This document shows, piece by piece, positions 1 through 9,796 of a DNA stretch of 64,000 nucleotides (its first letter is position 1; every line of letters begins with the position of its first letter). Position numbers and translations under genes: made by a program. The notes beneath the pieces are model-generated. The model did no database searches. It was not told the origin of the DNA and saw only the letters and a program-made list of their open reading frames with translations. The stretch covers positions 682,001-746,000 of the forward strand of contig NZ_SMGK01000001.1 of the NCBI RefSeq assembly GCF_004339725.1. Direction: 5' to 3'. The DNA is from Acidipila rosea. Lineage in GTDB: Bacteria; Acidobacteriota; Terriglobia; Terriglobales; Acidobacteriaceae.

Positions 1-55
1 GAGAACGAACCTCATGGCCCACCTCCTCAGGCGGCGCGAAGACGTTCGTGAATGT

Positions 56-1372
56 TTACTTGCCCAGGGCTACCAGGCGATGCTTCGCCTGCCATACCTG
101 ATCTGGAAACTGACTGCCTGCGACGTCGAGGAATTTGTGGTAGTTTTCCGCCGCAAGCTTCGTTTGGTGCAGAGTATCGTAGGCCGTGGCGCGAAGGAAA
201 TAGGTGGCAGGTGTTTCCGGCATTGTTTTTGATCTCATTGAAAGAGATTGAAGTGTGACTTCAGGTTGATGATCTTCTGAAGCCGCAAAAGCCAGGCTGC
301 TCCACGCATTCCCATTCCCCGGCGCAAGCTGCGTCGCCCGCTCCAGCACACTGACCGCCTCGGCATATCGCTGTTGCTTAATCAGGTTGTCGCCGCGTTC
401 AGCCAGCAGCGCAGGGTCATTCGGTGAGGCTGCTACCAGCTGCTGGTAGAGCGGCTCGGCCTTCGCCGCTGCCCCTGTTTGGTCATAGGCATCCGCCAGC
501 ATTCCAGTGATCAGCTTGTCGCCGGGCTGCTGCTGGTGCAGCTTTTCCAGCACCCCAACTGACTCCTGCTGCTTGCCCTCGGCGTTCAGAATGCTGGCCA
601 GCTCGGTGTTCAGTGCCGGATCATCCGGATCGCGGCTCAGCGCGCTCTTCACCAGCGGCTCTGCCTCGGCATACTTCTTTGACGCGATCAGCAGATGCAC
701 CAGGCCCGCCGTCGCTGCTGAAGACTCCGGCTGCACGTTCAGCACCCGCCGGTATGCAGCTTCTGCTGTCGCCGAGTCGCCTTCGGCGTCGGCGATTTCG
801 CCGGTCAGCAGGGTGTCGCCCACCGTCTCCGGACTCATGGACAATGCGGCCAGCAGCGCCTGCTTCGCACCATCCGGGTCGCTCGTGCGCAGCAGCTGCG
901 CCAGCGCTCGAAGCGCCTGTGCCTTGGCCGCCGGGTTTGGCGGATTCGGAGTCAGCGGCACAGCTGCTTTCAGCTGATCGATTGCCTCATTCGATTTGCC
1001 CTCGCCTGCCAGAATCAGCCCCAGAGCAAGTCGCGGCTCAAAAAGCTTAGGATCGGCGGCAATGGCTCTGCGATAGTAGACAGCCGCGCCGTCCGTATGG
1101 CCCTGCGCATCCTCAATGTAGCCGCGGTCAAAGAGCGCTCTTGCATCCAGAGTATGAGCCGAGAGCCAGGTATCGAGCAGGCTCCGCGCCGCTCCATAGT
1201 TCTTCGCGTCGATATCGGACTCAGCCGTCGTCACCGGGCTGTTGGTGGGCACAGGTGCGCTGAGGTTGGGCTGGTCATCGACGGAGGTTCCCGGTGGCAG
1301 GGGGGCCGATTGCGCGACAGCGCCGGCAGCGGTCATGGCCGATAGAGCAGCCAGCAGGACAAGTTTCTGCAT
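56..1372 (-). CDS. Exported TPR-repeat protein
   Basis: The 438-residue product starts with a signal peptide (MQKLVLLAALSAMTAAGAVAQ) followed by a Pro/Ser/Thr-rich linker to about residue 50. From there to the C-terminus it is a run of tetratricopeptide helical pairs, recognisable by repeated A-x-Y-R-A and L-A-L-x-P spacings. TPR solenoids are protein-binding scaffolds; nothing here is catalytic. It most likely sits in the periplasm. The start lies 2 bases after the uvrA stop, so it is probably translated from the uvrA transcript. That pairing does not imply a DNA-repair role. The partner is unknown. Bases 1-55 downstream of its stop hold nothing I can recognise. Confidence 0.85.
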   Translation of the reverse strand: MQKLVLLAALSAMTAAGAVAQSAPLPPGTSVDDQPNLSAPVPTNSPVTTAESDIDAKNYGAARSLLDTWLSAHTLDARALFDRGYIEDAQGHTDGAAVYYRRAIAADPKLFEPRLALGLILAGEGKSNEAIDQLKAAVPLTPNPPNPAAKAQALRALAQLLRTSDPDGAKQALLAALSMSPETVGDTLLTGEIADAEGDSATAEAAYRRVLNVQPESSAATAGLVHLLIASKKYAEAEPLVKSALSRDPDDPALNTELASILNAEGKQQESVGVLEKLHQQQPGDKLITGMLADAYDQTGAAAKAEPLYQQLVAASPNDPALLAERGDNLIKQQRYAEAVSVLERATQLAPGNGNAWSSLAFAASEDHQPEVTLQSLSMRSKTMPETPATYFLRATAYDTLHQTKLAAENYHKFLDVAGSQFPDQVWQAKHRLVALGK

Positions 1373-1374
1373 CT

Positions 1375-4320
1375 TTAAACTACCGTTTCTTCCGCGACTT
1401 CGCGCTTGTTGCCGAGCACCTTCGCCAGCCAGTAGCCGGTGTGGGAAAGCTCGTTTTGAGTAATCTCTTCCGGTGTACCGGTCGCGACGATCTGTCCGCC
1501 GGCTCCGCCACCCTCCGGGCCCAGGTCGATGATCCAGTCCGCAGATTTGATCACGTCCAGATTATGCTCGATGACCACCAGCGATCCACCGCCGTCGATC
1601 AGCTTGCGAAAGGCCGTCAGCAGCTTGCTCACGTCGTCGAAGTGCAGACCGGTCGTGGGCTCGTCGAGGATGTAAAGCACGCGGCTGCCCAGCTTCTTCG
1701 CTGCTCCGCTCGAAGTGCGGGTAGCTGCGAGATGCGCGGCCAGCTTGACGCGCTGCGCCTCGCCACCCGAGAGCGTTGTTGCCGACTGTCCAAGCCGCAC
1801 ATAGCCGAGGCCAACCTCTTCGAGCACTGCCAGCTTGTCGAGAATCTTCGGCTGACCCACAAAGAAGCGGAGCGCCTCCTTGACCGTCAGCCCCAGCACC
1901 TCGTGAATATTCTTGTTCTTGTACTTGATCTCAAGCGTGCTCGATTTGTAACGCGTCCCGTTACACTCTTCGCACGGCAGTTCCACATCCGCGAGGAACT
2001 GCATCTCTACCGTGACTGTCCCATCCCCCTGGCACACATCGCAGCGACCACCCTGCACGTTGAATGAGAAGTGTCCTGCGCCATACCCCCGCCGTTGCGC
2101 CTCGGGCTGCGCGGCAAACAGCTCGCGCACTGCGTCGAAAGCCTTGATGTAAGTCACCGGGTTCGAGCGGGGCGTGCGCCCGATGGGGGCCTGGTCGACC
2201 AGCACGATGTCGTTCAGCCGTTCCGCACCTTTCAGCTCGCGATACAGATGAGTAGGGTCTGCGCCCTCGCCTTTCCCTACCGCGTGCGCTACCGCCCGGT
2301 ACAGCACATCGTGCACCAGCGTCGATTTACCTGAGCCGGAAACGCCCGTGATGCACGTCAACACATTCAGTGGAATCTCGCAGTCCACATTCTTCAGGTT
2401 ATTGGCCCGCGCGCCTCGCAGCCTTAGCCAGTCCTTGCCTGAGTCGGGATTCGGCTCGCGCCGGCGCGCCGGCACCGGGATGGTCAGCTGTCCGCTCAGG
2501 TAGCGCCCCGTGATCGACTCAGGGTTGCGTGTCACTTCCGGCACAGTTCCCGCCGCCAGCACACGGCCGCCGTATTCACCCGCGCCCGGCCCCAGATCCA
2601 GCAGGTAGTCAGCCGCCCGGATCACATCGGGATCGTGCTCGACCACGAGGATCGTGTTGCCCAGGTCGCGCAACTCTTCCAGAATGCGAATCAGCTTCGC
2701 CGTATCCCGCGTATGCAGCCCAATGGAGGGTTCGTCGAGCACATAGAGCGCTCCCACCAGCCGCGAGCCCAGCGACGTAGCCAGCTGAATGCGCTGCGCC
2801 TCGCCGCCTGAAAGTGTTGAAGCCAGCCGGTCAAGCGTCAGGTAGTCCAGTCCCACGGCATCCAGGAAGTGCAGCCTCTGCTGTACCTCGCCGAGGATGC
2901 TTCCGGCGATCTCCTGCTGCATGGGTGAGAGTTTGAGCGCCGAGAAAAACTCATCGGCTGCGCGGATCGTCAGCGCTGCGGCCTCGCAGATATTCTTTCC
3001 ATCGATTCGCACTGCGCGCGCTTCTGCGCGCAGCCGCTGCCCCTTGCACTCAGGACACAGTGCGTAGCCGCGATATTTGCTCAGCATCACCCGCACATGC
3101 AGCTTGTACTTCTTCCGCTCCAGCTGCTCAAAAAATCCGTGCACCCCCACAAACGAGCCGTGTCCTTCGAGCACGAACGCCTGCTGGTCCAGCGTCATGT
3201 CATACCACGGCACATTCAGCGGAATCCCATGCTGCTTCGCCGCGCGCTTCAACTCCGTGAAGTAGGGGCGGTACTTGGGTCGCATCCACGGATCGATTGC
3301 GCCATCTTCCAGCGTCTTCGATTTGTCCGGAATAATCAGGTCCAGGTCGAAGTCGATCGTGTTCCCAAAGCCCTGGCAGCGCGGACACGCGCCAAATGGA
3401 TTGTTGAAGGAGAACAGGCGCGGCTCGGGCTCCGTGTACACCCGATGGCAGTTCTTGCACTCAAACGCCGCTGAGAATCGCAACCGCTCCCGCTCTGCTT
3501 CCCCTGCTTCACGCGGCACGATCTCGAAGAGAATCTCCCCGCCCTCGCGGTACCCGATTTCCGCCGCATCGACAATGCGCGCACGGCTCTCTGCCGAAAC
3601 GGCAATCCGGTCTACCAGGATAAAGACAGGCAGGTCGAAGTTGATTTCAAGCAGCGATTCCGGCGTCGAAAACTCGTAAATCGTGCCGTTCTGGTAGAGA
3701 CGATTGAAGCCGCGCTTGCGCAGCTCGCCCAGTCGCTCCTTGAGTTCCTCCGTCAGGGACGAGAGCGGAGCAGCGGCCTTCTTCGCCGTAGGTTTGCGCC
3801 CGCGCGTCTTCGGCTTTTCCGGCTCCGGCGAAACCGGTTGCGTCCCCGGCTTCTGCACTGGAAAAAGCGCATGTAGCCGGGTGCCATCGCCCAGCGCGAG
3901 TACTGCCGCCGCAATCTCGTCTACGCTGTCGCGCCGCACCACTCCATCGCACACGATGCAGTGCACCGTTCCACAGCGCGAATAGAGCAGCCGCATGTAG
4001 TCGAAGATTTCTGTGGCCGTGGCCACGGTCGAGCGTGGGTTGCGCGTCGTATTCTTCTGCTTGATCGCGATCGCGGGCGCAAGGCCGTCGATCAGGTCAA
4101 CGTCCGGCTTCTCGATGCGCTCCAGAAACTGCCGCGCATAAGCAGACAGCGATTCAACATACCGGCGCTGTCCCTCTGCATAGATCGTGTCGAAGGCCAG
4201 GGAGGATTTACCCGAACCAGAGACGCCCGAGACGACCGTCAGCTTGCCGTGCGGAATCTCGCAGTCGATGTTCTTGAGATTGTGGACCCGCGCGCCGCGG
4301 ATGATGATCTGGTCCGTCAA
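1375..4320 (-). CDS. uvrA: Excinuclease ABC subunit A
   Basis: UvrA is the damage-sensing ATPase of nucleotide excision repair; it works as a dimer with UvrB in the cytoplasm. The 981-residue sequence has a first Walker A (GVSGSGKSS, residues 32-40), a zinc module with CKNC at about 288 and CPRC at about 312, an ABC signature (LSGGEAQR), a second Walker A near residue 640, a CDVC...CEEC zinc module and a second LSGGEAQR. It is about 40 residues longer than the E. coli protein, mainly through a Pro/Lys-rich insert at about residues 157-186 in the region that contacts UvrB. The start ATG follows a TATAAT-like box about 45 bases upstream. Cotranscribed with the downstream TPR gene. Confidence 0.97.
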   Translation of the reverse strand: MTDQIIIRGARVHNLKNIDCEIPHGKLTVVSGVSGSGKSSLAFDTIYAEGQRRYVESLSAYARQFLERIEKPDVDLIDGLAPAIAIKQKNTTRNPRSTVATATEIFDYMRLLYSRCGTVHCIVCDGVVRRDSVDEIAAAVLALGDGTRLHALFPVQKPGTQPVSPEPEKPKTRGRKPTAKKAAAPLSSLTEELKERLGELRKRGFNRLYQNGTIYEFSTPESLLEINFDLPVFILVDRIAVSAESRARIVDAAEIGYREGGEILFEIVPREAGEAERERLRFSAAFECKNCHRVYTEPEPRLFSFNNPFGACPRCQGFGNTIDFDLDLIIPDKSKTLEDGAIDPWMRPKYRPYFTELKRAAKQHGIPLNVPWYDMTLDQQAFVLEGHGSFVGVHGFFEQLERKKYKLHVRVMLSKYRGYALCPECKGQRLRAEARAVRIDGKNICEAAALTIRAADEFFSALKLSPMQQEIAGSILGEVQQRLHFLDAVGLDYLTLDRLASTLSGGEAQRIQLATSLGSRLVGALYVLDEPSIGLHTRDTAKLIRILEELRDLGNTILVVEHDPDVIRAADYLLDLGPGAGEYGGRVLAAGTVPEVTRNPESITGRYLSGQLTIPVPARRREPNPDSGKDWLRLRGARANNLKNVDCEIPLNVLTCITGVSGSGKSTLVHDVLYRAVAHAVGKGEGADPTHLYRELKGAERLNDIVLVDQAPIGRTPRSNPVTYIKAFDAVRELFAAQPEAQRRGYGAGHFSFNVQGGRCDVCQGDGTVTVEMQFLADVELPCEECNGTRYKSSTLEIKYKNKNIHEVLGLTVKEALRFFVGQPKILDKLAVLEEVGLGYVRLGQSATTLSGGEAQRVKLAAHLAATRTSSGAAKKLGSRVLYILDEPTTGLHFDDVSKLLTAFRKLIDGGGSLVVIEHNLDVIKSADWIIDLGPEGGGAGGQIVATGTPEEITQNELSHTGYWLAKVLGNKREVAEETVV

Positions 4321-4365
4321 AAGTATGCCTTGTCTGAAGCAGTGCGTGCGAACCGCCCCATCTTG

Positions 4366-4371
4366 ATTATA
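4366..4371 (-). promoter_or_regulatory. Possible -10 box of uvrA
   Basis: A perfect TATAAT lies on the minus strand about 45 bases before the uvrA start. No good -35 hexamer is visible 16-18 bases upstream, so this is a weak call. I did not find a convincing LexA-type dyad near it. Apart from this box and the lspA terminator, the 312-base gap 4321-4632 shows nothing recognisable. Confidence 0.35.
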
Positions 4372-4558
4372 AAAGCGCTTTGCCGCTCTCGCTGCGCCTT
4401 TCGAGGCGGGTCGTCAAAGTCCCTTTCGATCCGCCGGCAAGTGAGCTGGCCCACACCGACAAGACCGGGAGCGTTCGCACCTGGCCATCTCGAAACCGCG
4501 GACCTCATGGCTTTGGAGAGGCGACTTCTCGAGCGTCGTTCGATTTTGGGTGCAAAGA

Positions 4559-4597
4559 CTGAATGGGCTCGGCAGGATGCTCGCCGAGCCCATTCAG
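4559..4597 (-). terminator. Terminator of the ileS-lspA operon
   Basis: A perfect 15-bp stem (CTGAATGGGCTCGGC paired with its complement) with a 9-base loop lies 36 bases after the lspA stop. On the minus strand it is followed by TCTTTGC, a weak U-tract. Its position between lspA and uvrA fits an end-of-operon terminator. Confidence 0.75.
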
Positions 4598-4632
4598 AAT
4601 CAAGCCACCGCACCGCTTTTCCAGCCCGTCTG

Positions 4633-5157
4633 TTAGACCGCCTTATCTGTCTCCCTGCTCCCGCGCAAAGCATCGAGCAATAGCAGAAGGCCGCCGATCA
4701 CAATCGCCGAATCCGCGATATTGAAGTCTGGCCAGTGATAGTGCCAGCTGCCGAAGTGGAGATTTACCGCAATGAAATCCGTGACCGTCTTGTCGAAGAC
4801 GCGATCCCAGAGATTGCCGACCGCTCCCCCCAGTACCAGGGCGAGTGCGACCGTCGTCGCCGTCAATCGCCGCCCCGCCTTCAAGATCATCAGGAGCACA
4901 ACCAGAGCCGCAAAGAGTGAAAAGGCAATCAGCATCCATCGCGTGCGACTCGGCGAAGCTGAGTCAGCGAAGAGGCTGAACGCCGCTCCATTGTTTTGCA
5001 GATTCGAAATGCCGAATGTCCCATGGATGATCACCTTCATATCGCCTGAGGCAATGTGCTTATGCACCAGGTATTTCGTCCACCGATCGAGCGCGACAAT
5101 CACAGCAGAGATCATCAGCAGAAGGCCGCGCCAGTCGCGGCGTTGAGGCGCGGTCAT
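4633..5157 (-). CDS. lspA: Lipoprotein signal peptidase (signal peptidase II)
   Basis: This inner-membrane aspartyl protease removes signal peptides from prolipoproteins after diacylglyceryl transfer. The 174-residue protein has four hydrophobic segments and the family blocks [27 protein letters not shown] and FNIADSAI; the Asp residues in the last two blocks are the catalytic pair. I place the start at the ATG at 5157 (MTAPQRRDW), which overlaps the ileS stop as ATGA; longer in-frame starts would lie inside ileS and add a sequence unlike the family. The ileS-lspA pairing is common in bacteria. Confidence 0.95.
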   Translation of the reverse strand: MTAPQRRDWRGLLLMISAVIVALDRWTKYLVHKHIASGDMKVIIHGTFGISNLQNNGAAFSLFADSASPSRTRWMLIAFSLFAALVVLLMILKAGRRLTATTVALALVLGGAVGNLWDRVFDKTVTDFIAVNLHFGSWHYHWPDFNIADSAIVIGGLLLLLDALRGSRETDKAV

Positions 5158-7967
5158 GCGGTCACGCTCGCATATCCCATGGCGGTCAATGCTTCGGCGC
5201 ATCGTCCGCACACCGTGCTCCACGGTCCAAACTGGGCCACATCCGTACGGTAGTTCCAGCAGCGCTCGCACTTCGTGCCATCGGCGGGCAGTGTCTCAAC
5301 CACAAGTGAATCCCCACCCGTCAGCTCTACCTGCGAAACGTTCAGCAACTCCTTCAAGGCGCCCTCATATTTCGTCAGCAGAGCCAGCGCGTCCGACTCG
5401 GCGCTGATGCGGACCTTCGCCTCGAGCGCCTTGCCGATCCGTTTGTCCTTGCGAGCCTCTTCCAGGCTCTTCAGTGCCTCGTCGCGAATCACCAGCAGCC
5501 TCTGCCAGTCCGCCGTCGTATCCTTTGGCGCCAGCTCCTCCGGCTTCGGAAAGAGCGCAATGTGCACACTGGATTCCCGTCCCGCGACTGCAGGCAGATA
5601 ACCCCATACCTCATCCGCAGTGAAGCTCAGTATAGGCGCCACCAGCCGGACCAGCGCTTCCGTGATCTTCCACAGCGCAGTCTGGGCCGAGCGGCGTTCC
5701 CTGCTTGCCGGCGCAAAGGTGTACATGCGGTCCTTCAGCAGGTCCAGGTAGAGCGCGCTCAGGTCAGCCACGCAGAACTCGGTCACCGCATGATAAACCC
5801 GGTGGAATTCAAATTCCTCATACCACCGCAGCACCTTCTCCGTCAGTTCGCGCGTGCGCGCCAGCATGTACTGGTCGAGCGGCAGCATCTCGTCAAACGC
5901 TACGGCATCGCGCGCCGTATCGAAGCCATGCAGGTTCCCCAGCAGGAAGCGGAATGTATTCCGCAGCTTGCGGTAGTTGTCCGCCACGCGCTGCATCAGG
6001 TTTTCGCTTGCCGCCATGTCTTCACGGAAGTCGATGGAGGCGACCCACAACCGCACAATCTCGCCACCGAGCCGGTTCGCCACGTCCACCGGATCGACGC
6101 CGTTCCCGAGCGACTTCGACATCGCGCGGCCTTGTTCGTCGAGCGTCCAGCCTGCCGTCGCTACATGCCTGTAGGGGGCTGCATTGCGAATCGCCACCGC
6201 GCACAGCAGAGATGAGTGGAACCATCCACGATGCTGGTCGCCGCCCTCCAGATACAGGTCGGCAGGGAACTGCAGTTCCGGTTCTGTCTCCAGCACCGCA
6301 TGCCAGCTTGTGCCCGAGTCGAACCAGACGTCGAGAATGTCCGTTTCCTTCCGGAAATCCTTCTTGCCGCACTTCGGGCAGGCTGTGCCTTCGGGCAGCA
6401 TCTGCCCTGCCTCATGCGAATACCACGCTTCAATTCCTTCGCGCGCCAGCAGTTCGACAATGCTGCGGTTGATTCCCGCATCGTTCAGCGCATGACCGCA
6501 GCCCTCGCAGAGAAACACCGCAATCGGCACCCCCCACACGCGTTGGCGCGAGATGCACCAGTCCGGCCGGGTCGCGATCATGTTCGAGATGCGTTCCTTG
6601 CCCCACGTTGGATCCCACTTCACCTTGTCGATCTCGTCGAGCGCTCGCTTGCGAAAGGTCGTCTCAGTGCCATCCTGGCTGGTCATCGGCGTCTCCATAC
6701 CGATGAACCACTGCTCCGTCGCACGGAAGATCACCGGATTGTGGCAGCGCCAGCAGTGCGGATAGCTGTGATAGATATCGTTGCGGCCCATCAATGCGTC
6801 ATGCGCCTTCAGGATCTCGATGATCGGCGAATTCGCCTCGAAGACCGTCAGGCCTTCAATCTCGGCCAGTCCATGCCGCATCCTGCCTTCGTTATCCACC
6901 TTGCACGTCTGGTCCAGGCCATAGCGCACGCCGGTGTAGAAATCGTCTGCGCCATGCGCCGGTGCGGTGTGCACCGCGCCGGTGCCCTGCTCAGTCGTGA
7001 CGTAGTCGGCAACTACGCCTAGGATCGAGCGATCGACAAAGGGGTGTTGGAAGGTCGTGCGTTCCAGCCTCGCGCCTTTGAACCGTGCAACTTCAACCGC
7101 CCGCTCCAGGCCGCAGGCTTCGCGCACGGCCGTAGCCAGCGCCTCCGCGACGATGTAGGTGTTGCCGTCCTGTTCAAGCGCAACGTATTCCAGTTCTGCA
7201 TGGAACGCGACCGCCAGGGACGCGGGCAGCGTCCACGGTGTCGTCGTCCAGATGATTGTCCAGACCTTCTTTCCAGCCAGCCGCGCGTCGAGCGTCGCAG
7301 CATCGCTGGTCAGCGCGTAGCGCACATACACGCTCGGACTGGTGTGCATCTCGTACTCCACCTCGGCCTCGGCCAGCGCCGTCCGGTCGTGGATGCACCA
7401 GTAAACCGGCTTCAGCCCGCGATAGACGAAGCCCCGCTCATAGAAGCTGTAGAACGCCTCCAGAGTCTTCGCCTCATACTGTCGGGTCATCGTCGCATAG
7501 GGGTCGTTGAAGCGGCCAAGGATGCCGAGTCGTTCAAACTGCGTCCGCTGCAGGTCGATATATTTCTGGGCGTACTCGCGGCAGGCGCGCAGCACTGAGG
7601 CGCGCGGCATCTCCAGCTTCTTGCGGCCCAGCTTTTCGTCCACCTTGATTTCGATCGGCAGCCCGTGGCAGTCCCATCCCGGCACGTAAGGTGCGTCAAA
7701 GCCAGCCATGGTCTTCGACTTCACCACGAAATCTTTCAGCCCTTTGTTCAGGGCGTGGCCCAGGTGAATTGGGCCATTCGCGTACGGCGGCCCATCGTGC
7801 AGGATATACTTCGGCAACCCGGCGCGGGCCTCGCGAATCTGCTCGTACAGCCCGGTTTCGGCCCATTGCTTCAGCCGTGTAGGCTCGTTCTGGGGCAGAT
7901 TGGCTTTCATCGGAAAGCCGGTTTGGGGCAGCGTTAAAGTCGCCTTCAGCTCAGGCGCAGCGGACAT
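5154..7967 (-). CDS. ileS: Isoleucyl-tRNA synthetase
   Basis: This class I synthetase charges tRNA-Ile in the cytoplasm. The 937-residue protein carries the HIGH motif as HLGH (residues 68-71, in [11 protein letters not shown]), the large CP1 editing domain in the middle, the KMSKS motif as AMSKSLGN near residue 610, and a C-terminal zinc finger (CERCWNYR...CGRC). Length and domain order are those of the bacterial short-type IleRS. Its leader contains a minus-strand intrinsic terminator about 65-90 bases upstream of the start. Translation of lspA is coupled to it by an ATGA overlap. Confidence 0.97.
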   Translation of the reverse strand: MSAAPELKATLTLPQTGFPMKANLPQNEPTRLKQWAETGLYEQIREARAGLPKYILHDGPPYANGPIHLGHALNKGLKDFVVKSKTMAGFDAPYVPGWDCHGLPIEIKVDEKLGRKKLEMPRASVLRACREYAQKYIDLQRTQFERLGILGRFNDPYATMTRQYEAKTLEAFYSFYERGFVYRGLKPVYWCIHDRTALAEAEVEYEMHTSPSVYVRYALTSDAATLDARLAGKKVWTIIWTTTPWTLPASLAVAFHAELEYVALEQDGNTYIVAEALATAVREACGLERAVEVARFKGARLERTTFQHPFVDRSILGVVADYVTTEQGTGAVHTAPAHGADDFYTGVRYGLDQTCKVDNEGRMRHGLAEIEGLTVFEANSPIIEILKAHDALMGRNDIYHSYPHCWRCHNPVIFRATEQWFIGMETPMTSQDGTETTFRKRALDEIDKVKWDPTWGKERISNMIATRPDWCISRQRVWGVPIAVFLCEGCGHALNDAGINRSIVELLAREGIEAWYSHEAGQMLPEGTACPKCGKKDFRKETDILDVWFDSGTSWHAVLETEPELQFPADLYLEGGDQHRGWFHSSLLCAVAIRNAAPYRHVATAGWTLDEQGRAMSKSLGNGVDPVDVANRLGGEIVRLWVASIDFREDMAASENLMQRVADNYRKLRNTFRFLLGNLHGFDTARDAVAFDEMLPLDQYMLARTRELTEKVLRWYEEFEFHRVYHAVTEFCVADLSALYLDLLKDRMYTFAPASRERRSAQTALWKITEALVRLVAPILSFTADEVWGYLPAVAGRESSVHIALFPKPEELAPKDTTADWQRLLVIRDEALKSLEEARKDKRIGKALEAKVRISAESDALALLTKYEGALKELLNVSQVELTGGDSLVVETLPADGTKCERCWNYRTDVAQFGPWSTVCGRCAEALTAMGYASVTA

Positions 7968-8030
7968 CGGTTCTCCAGTCGATCTTGTACTTGATAGAGC
8001 TAAACTTCATTGTATCTGCTCGCGCAAGGC

Positions 8031-8058
8031 AAAAAACCGGCGACTTTCCCCCGTCGCC
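8031..8058 (-). terminator. Intrinsic terminator upstream of ileS
   Basis: On the minus strand GGCGAC, an 8-base loop and GTCGCC are followed by GG and six T residues: a compact rho-independent terminator. No minus-strand gene lies upstream for it to terminate, since the neighbour on that side is the divergent TonB gene. It is therefore either a leader attenuator for ileS or an insulator upstream of a downstream promoter (a TACAAT box lies at 8009-8014). Confidence 0.6.
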
Positions 8059-8151
8059 AGCGTCTATGTCGATAGCAAGTTGGAAGTGCCCGTTACGCGC
8101 CATCAACATATTTCCAGTCGCAGAATCGAGACAAGGGTGCTGGCCGTACTA

Positions 8152-8187
8152 CATAATGAAGAGATAGACAGAAATCAGGTCTATCTC
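8152..8187 (+). promoter_or_regulatory. Putative TonB promoter with operator-like dyad
   Basis: A CATAAT box (8152-8157) has GAGACA about 18 bases upstream, a weak sigma-70 match. Just downstream, where transcription would begin, is a perfect dyad: GAGATAGAC, 9-base spacer, GTCTATCTC (8161-8187). A repressor site or a 5' RNA hairpin are both possible. It ends 28 bases before the TonB start. Confidence 0.4.
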
Positions 8188-8215
8188 AAATCCGCGGTTT
8201 TTGCGCATAGGCTGT

Positions 8216-9322
8216 ATGGGGAATCAGGTTTTGACACCTATTGAACTGGAACAAGATCGGTCACAGGACGAGCAGTTTGAACTCCTGCATGAAGCCGACG
8301 GCTCCATGTGGACGTCGCTCATCGCAAATTTGCGCGACGCCTTCTCCTCAAAGAAACAAGCACCACTTCAATTGAGTTCTACGCCAGTCGCTGTACACGA
8401 TGCCTTGGAGTCCGAACCTGTCTGGAAGACTCTCGCGGACAGCATCCAGGATCTGTTCTTTCCAAAGAAGCTTCCGCCTCTTCAGCTCACTTCCAAGCCG
8501 GTCGCGGTCACCAATCCGCTTGAAATCCACCGTGATCCCAAATCCAGCGCCATCTCCGCTGGAATCCATGTGCTGGTCATTGGACTGATTGCGTTCTTTA
8601 TCTATTGGCAGATCAAAACACGTCCGGCTGTCAGGAAGGCGGTCGTCACACCGGTGGACATCTCGCCCTTTATTCCCATGGCTCCAAAGACGATGGCGGT
8701 CATGGGTGGCGGCGGTGGCGGCGGCAATCATGAACTGGTCCAGGCCTCCAAGGGCAAGCTGCCCAAGTTCGACAAGCAGCAGATTGTGCCTCCGCAAAAG
8801 CTCCTCATCGATCATCCCAAGCTCGCTGTCGCTCCCACTGTAGTCATGCCGCAGCAGGTCAAGATGCCTGACGCTGCCATGCCCAACCTTGGCATTCCCC
8901 AGTCGAACCAGGTAGCGCTCGCCTCACAGGGCGGGGGGGCGGGCAGTGGCTTCGGACAGGGTTCCGGTGGCGGCATCGGCTCCGGCAGCGGCGGCGGTAT
9001 CGGCCCCGGCTCTGGCGGTGGAACCGGTGGTGGCGTTTATCATCCGGGCGGCGGTGTTTCGGCTCCTCAGGTCACCTATTCTGTCGATCCTGAGTTTTCT
9101 GACGAAGCGCGACGCGCCAAGTATCAGGGCATCTGCATCGTATCTCTGATCGTTGATGCGCAGGGCAATCCGCAGCATGTTCGTGTTGTGCGCCCGCTGG
9201 GCATGGGGCTCGATGAAAAGGCTGTCGAAGCGGTCAAGCAGTACCGTTTCAAGCCGGCTATGTATAAGGGCCATCCGGTGCCGGTCGAAATCCAAGTCGA
9301 AGTCAACTTCCGAATCTACTAA
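8216..9322 (+). CDS. TonB-like energy transducer
   Basis: A 368-residue protein with a cytosolic N-terminus of about 110 residues, one membrane segment (about 115-132), a long periplasmic linker with glycine-rich repeats (about 235-280), and a C-terminal TonB domain (VTYSVDPEFSDEARRAKYQG... to VEVNFRIY). TonB proteins couple the inner-membrane proton gradient, through ExbB/ExbD, to outer-membrane receptors; no exbBD is in this window. The cytosolic part holds two 29-residue repeats (32-60 and 70-98) ending PLQLSSTPVAV and PLQLTSKPVAV. I chose the ATG at 8216; a TTG at 8201 is an in-frame alternative. No strong ribosome site precedes either. Confidence 0.85.
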   Translation: MGNQVLTPIELEQDRSQDEQFELLHEADGSMWTSLIANLRDAFSSKKQAPLQLSSTPVAVHDALESEPVWKTLADSIQDLFFPKKLPPLQLTSKPVAVTNPLEIHRDPKSSAISAGIHVLVIGLIAFFIYWQIKTRPAVRKAVVTPVDISPFIPMAPKTMAVMGGGGGGGNHELVQASKGKLPKFDKQQIVPPQKLLIDHPKLAVAPTVVMPQQVKMPDAAMPNLGIPQSNQVALASQGGGAGSGFGQGSGGGIGSGSGGGIGPGSGGGTGGGVYHPGGGVSAPQVTYSVDPEFSDEARRAKYQGICIVSLIVDAQGNPQHVRVVRPLGMGLDEKAVEAVKQYRFKPAMYKGHPVPVEIQVEVNFRIY

Positions 9323-9339
9323 GCGACTCTGAACTATTT

Positions 9340-9368
9340 CCGTGGCTGCATCACAAATGCAGCCACGG
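9340..9368 (+). terminator. Terminator-like hairpin after the TonB gene
   Basis: A perfect 12-bp stem (CCGTGGCTGCAT) with a 5-base loop begins 17 bases after the TonB stop. The following bases (ATAAAGAAT) are not a U-tract on the plus strand, so termination efficiency is uncertain. Confidence 0.55.
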
Positions 9369-9415
9369 ATAAAGAATAGTAGCCTGCTTACCTGATCTTC
9401 TCAGGCGCAGGGCAG

Positions 9416-9628
9416 CTACCGCTCTAAGAGTTGCTGCTGTGCTTTCTGCTCGTCAGGTGAGATCCAGCGATGAAAACGCCTCCCGCAGATTTGGCACCGT
9501 ACCGGACGCATTCCTAAAGCGAGAAAAAAATAGTCTGCTTTTCGAAGGTGAGATGAGCGTAGATGCTTTTTTTCTGAACACCAGGGGCAGCTAAGCTTAA
9601 GCACTTGCAATAAGGACATTTTAAACAT
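9416..9628 (-). CDS. Small zinc-ribbon protein
   Basis: A 70-residue protein of unknown function with two CxxC knuckles, CPWC at residue 14 and CQIC at residue 45, consistent with a zinc ribbon. Between and after them the sequence is basic (RRFHRW). A second protein of similar design lies at 27117-27320 with almost the same knuckle spacing (28 versus 29 residues between the pairs). The local DNA is AT-rich compared with its neighbours. An ATG at 9619 is an alternative start with better spacing to an AAAGG. It could be a nucleic-acid-binding or folding factor; there is no direct evidence. Confidence 0.55.
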   Translation of the reverse strand: MFKMSLLQVLKLSCPWCSEKKHLRSSHLRKADYFFLALGMRPVRCQICGRRFHRWISPDEQKAQQQLLER

Positions 9629-9724
9629 GCCTTTGATGAGATAACGCGTGAGATGGTTTTATAGTACTCCGATCAACACTCGAAAGTCATTGCATTTATC
9701 GCATGGTAGGTAACCATGAACAAT

Positions 9725-9753
9725 AAAACCGGGCAGCGGATTGCGCTGCCCGG
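9725..9753 (-). terminator. Terminator of the phosphofructokinase gene
   Basis: A 9-bp GC stem (CCGGGCAGC with its complement, 7-base loop) is followed on the minus strand by TTTTATTG. It lies about 45 bases beyond the phosphofructokinase stop and has the layout of a rho-independent terminator. Confidence 0.8.
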
Positions 9754-9796
9754 CCATTTTCTGCCTGTAACAGGCGTGTCCTTAGACCTCGTGTCC

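Noticed and set aside
4321..4558. LexA/SOS box upstream of uvrA
   Set aside because: No convincing inverted repeat with the expected arms lies near the start; SOS control cannot be claimed.
7968..8215. T-box leader for ileS
   Set aside because: No T-box sequence or antiterminator bulge is visible; only a simple terminator hairpin is present.
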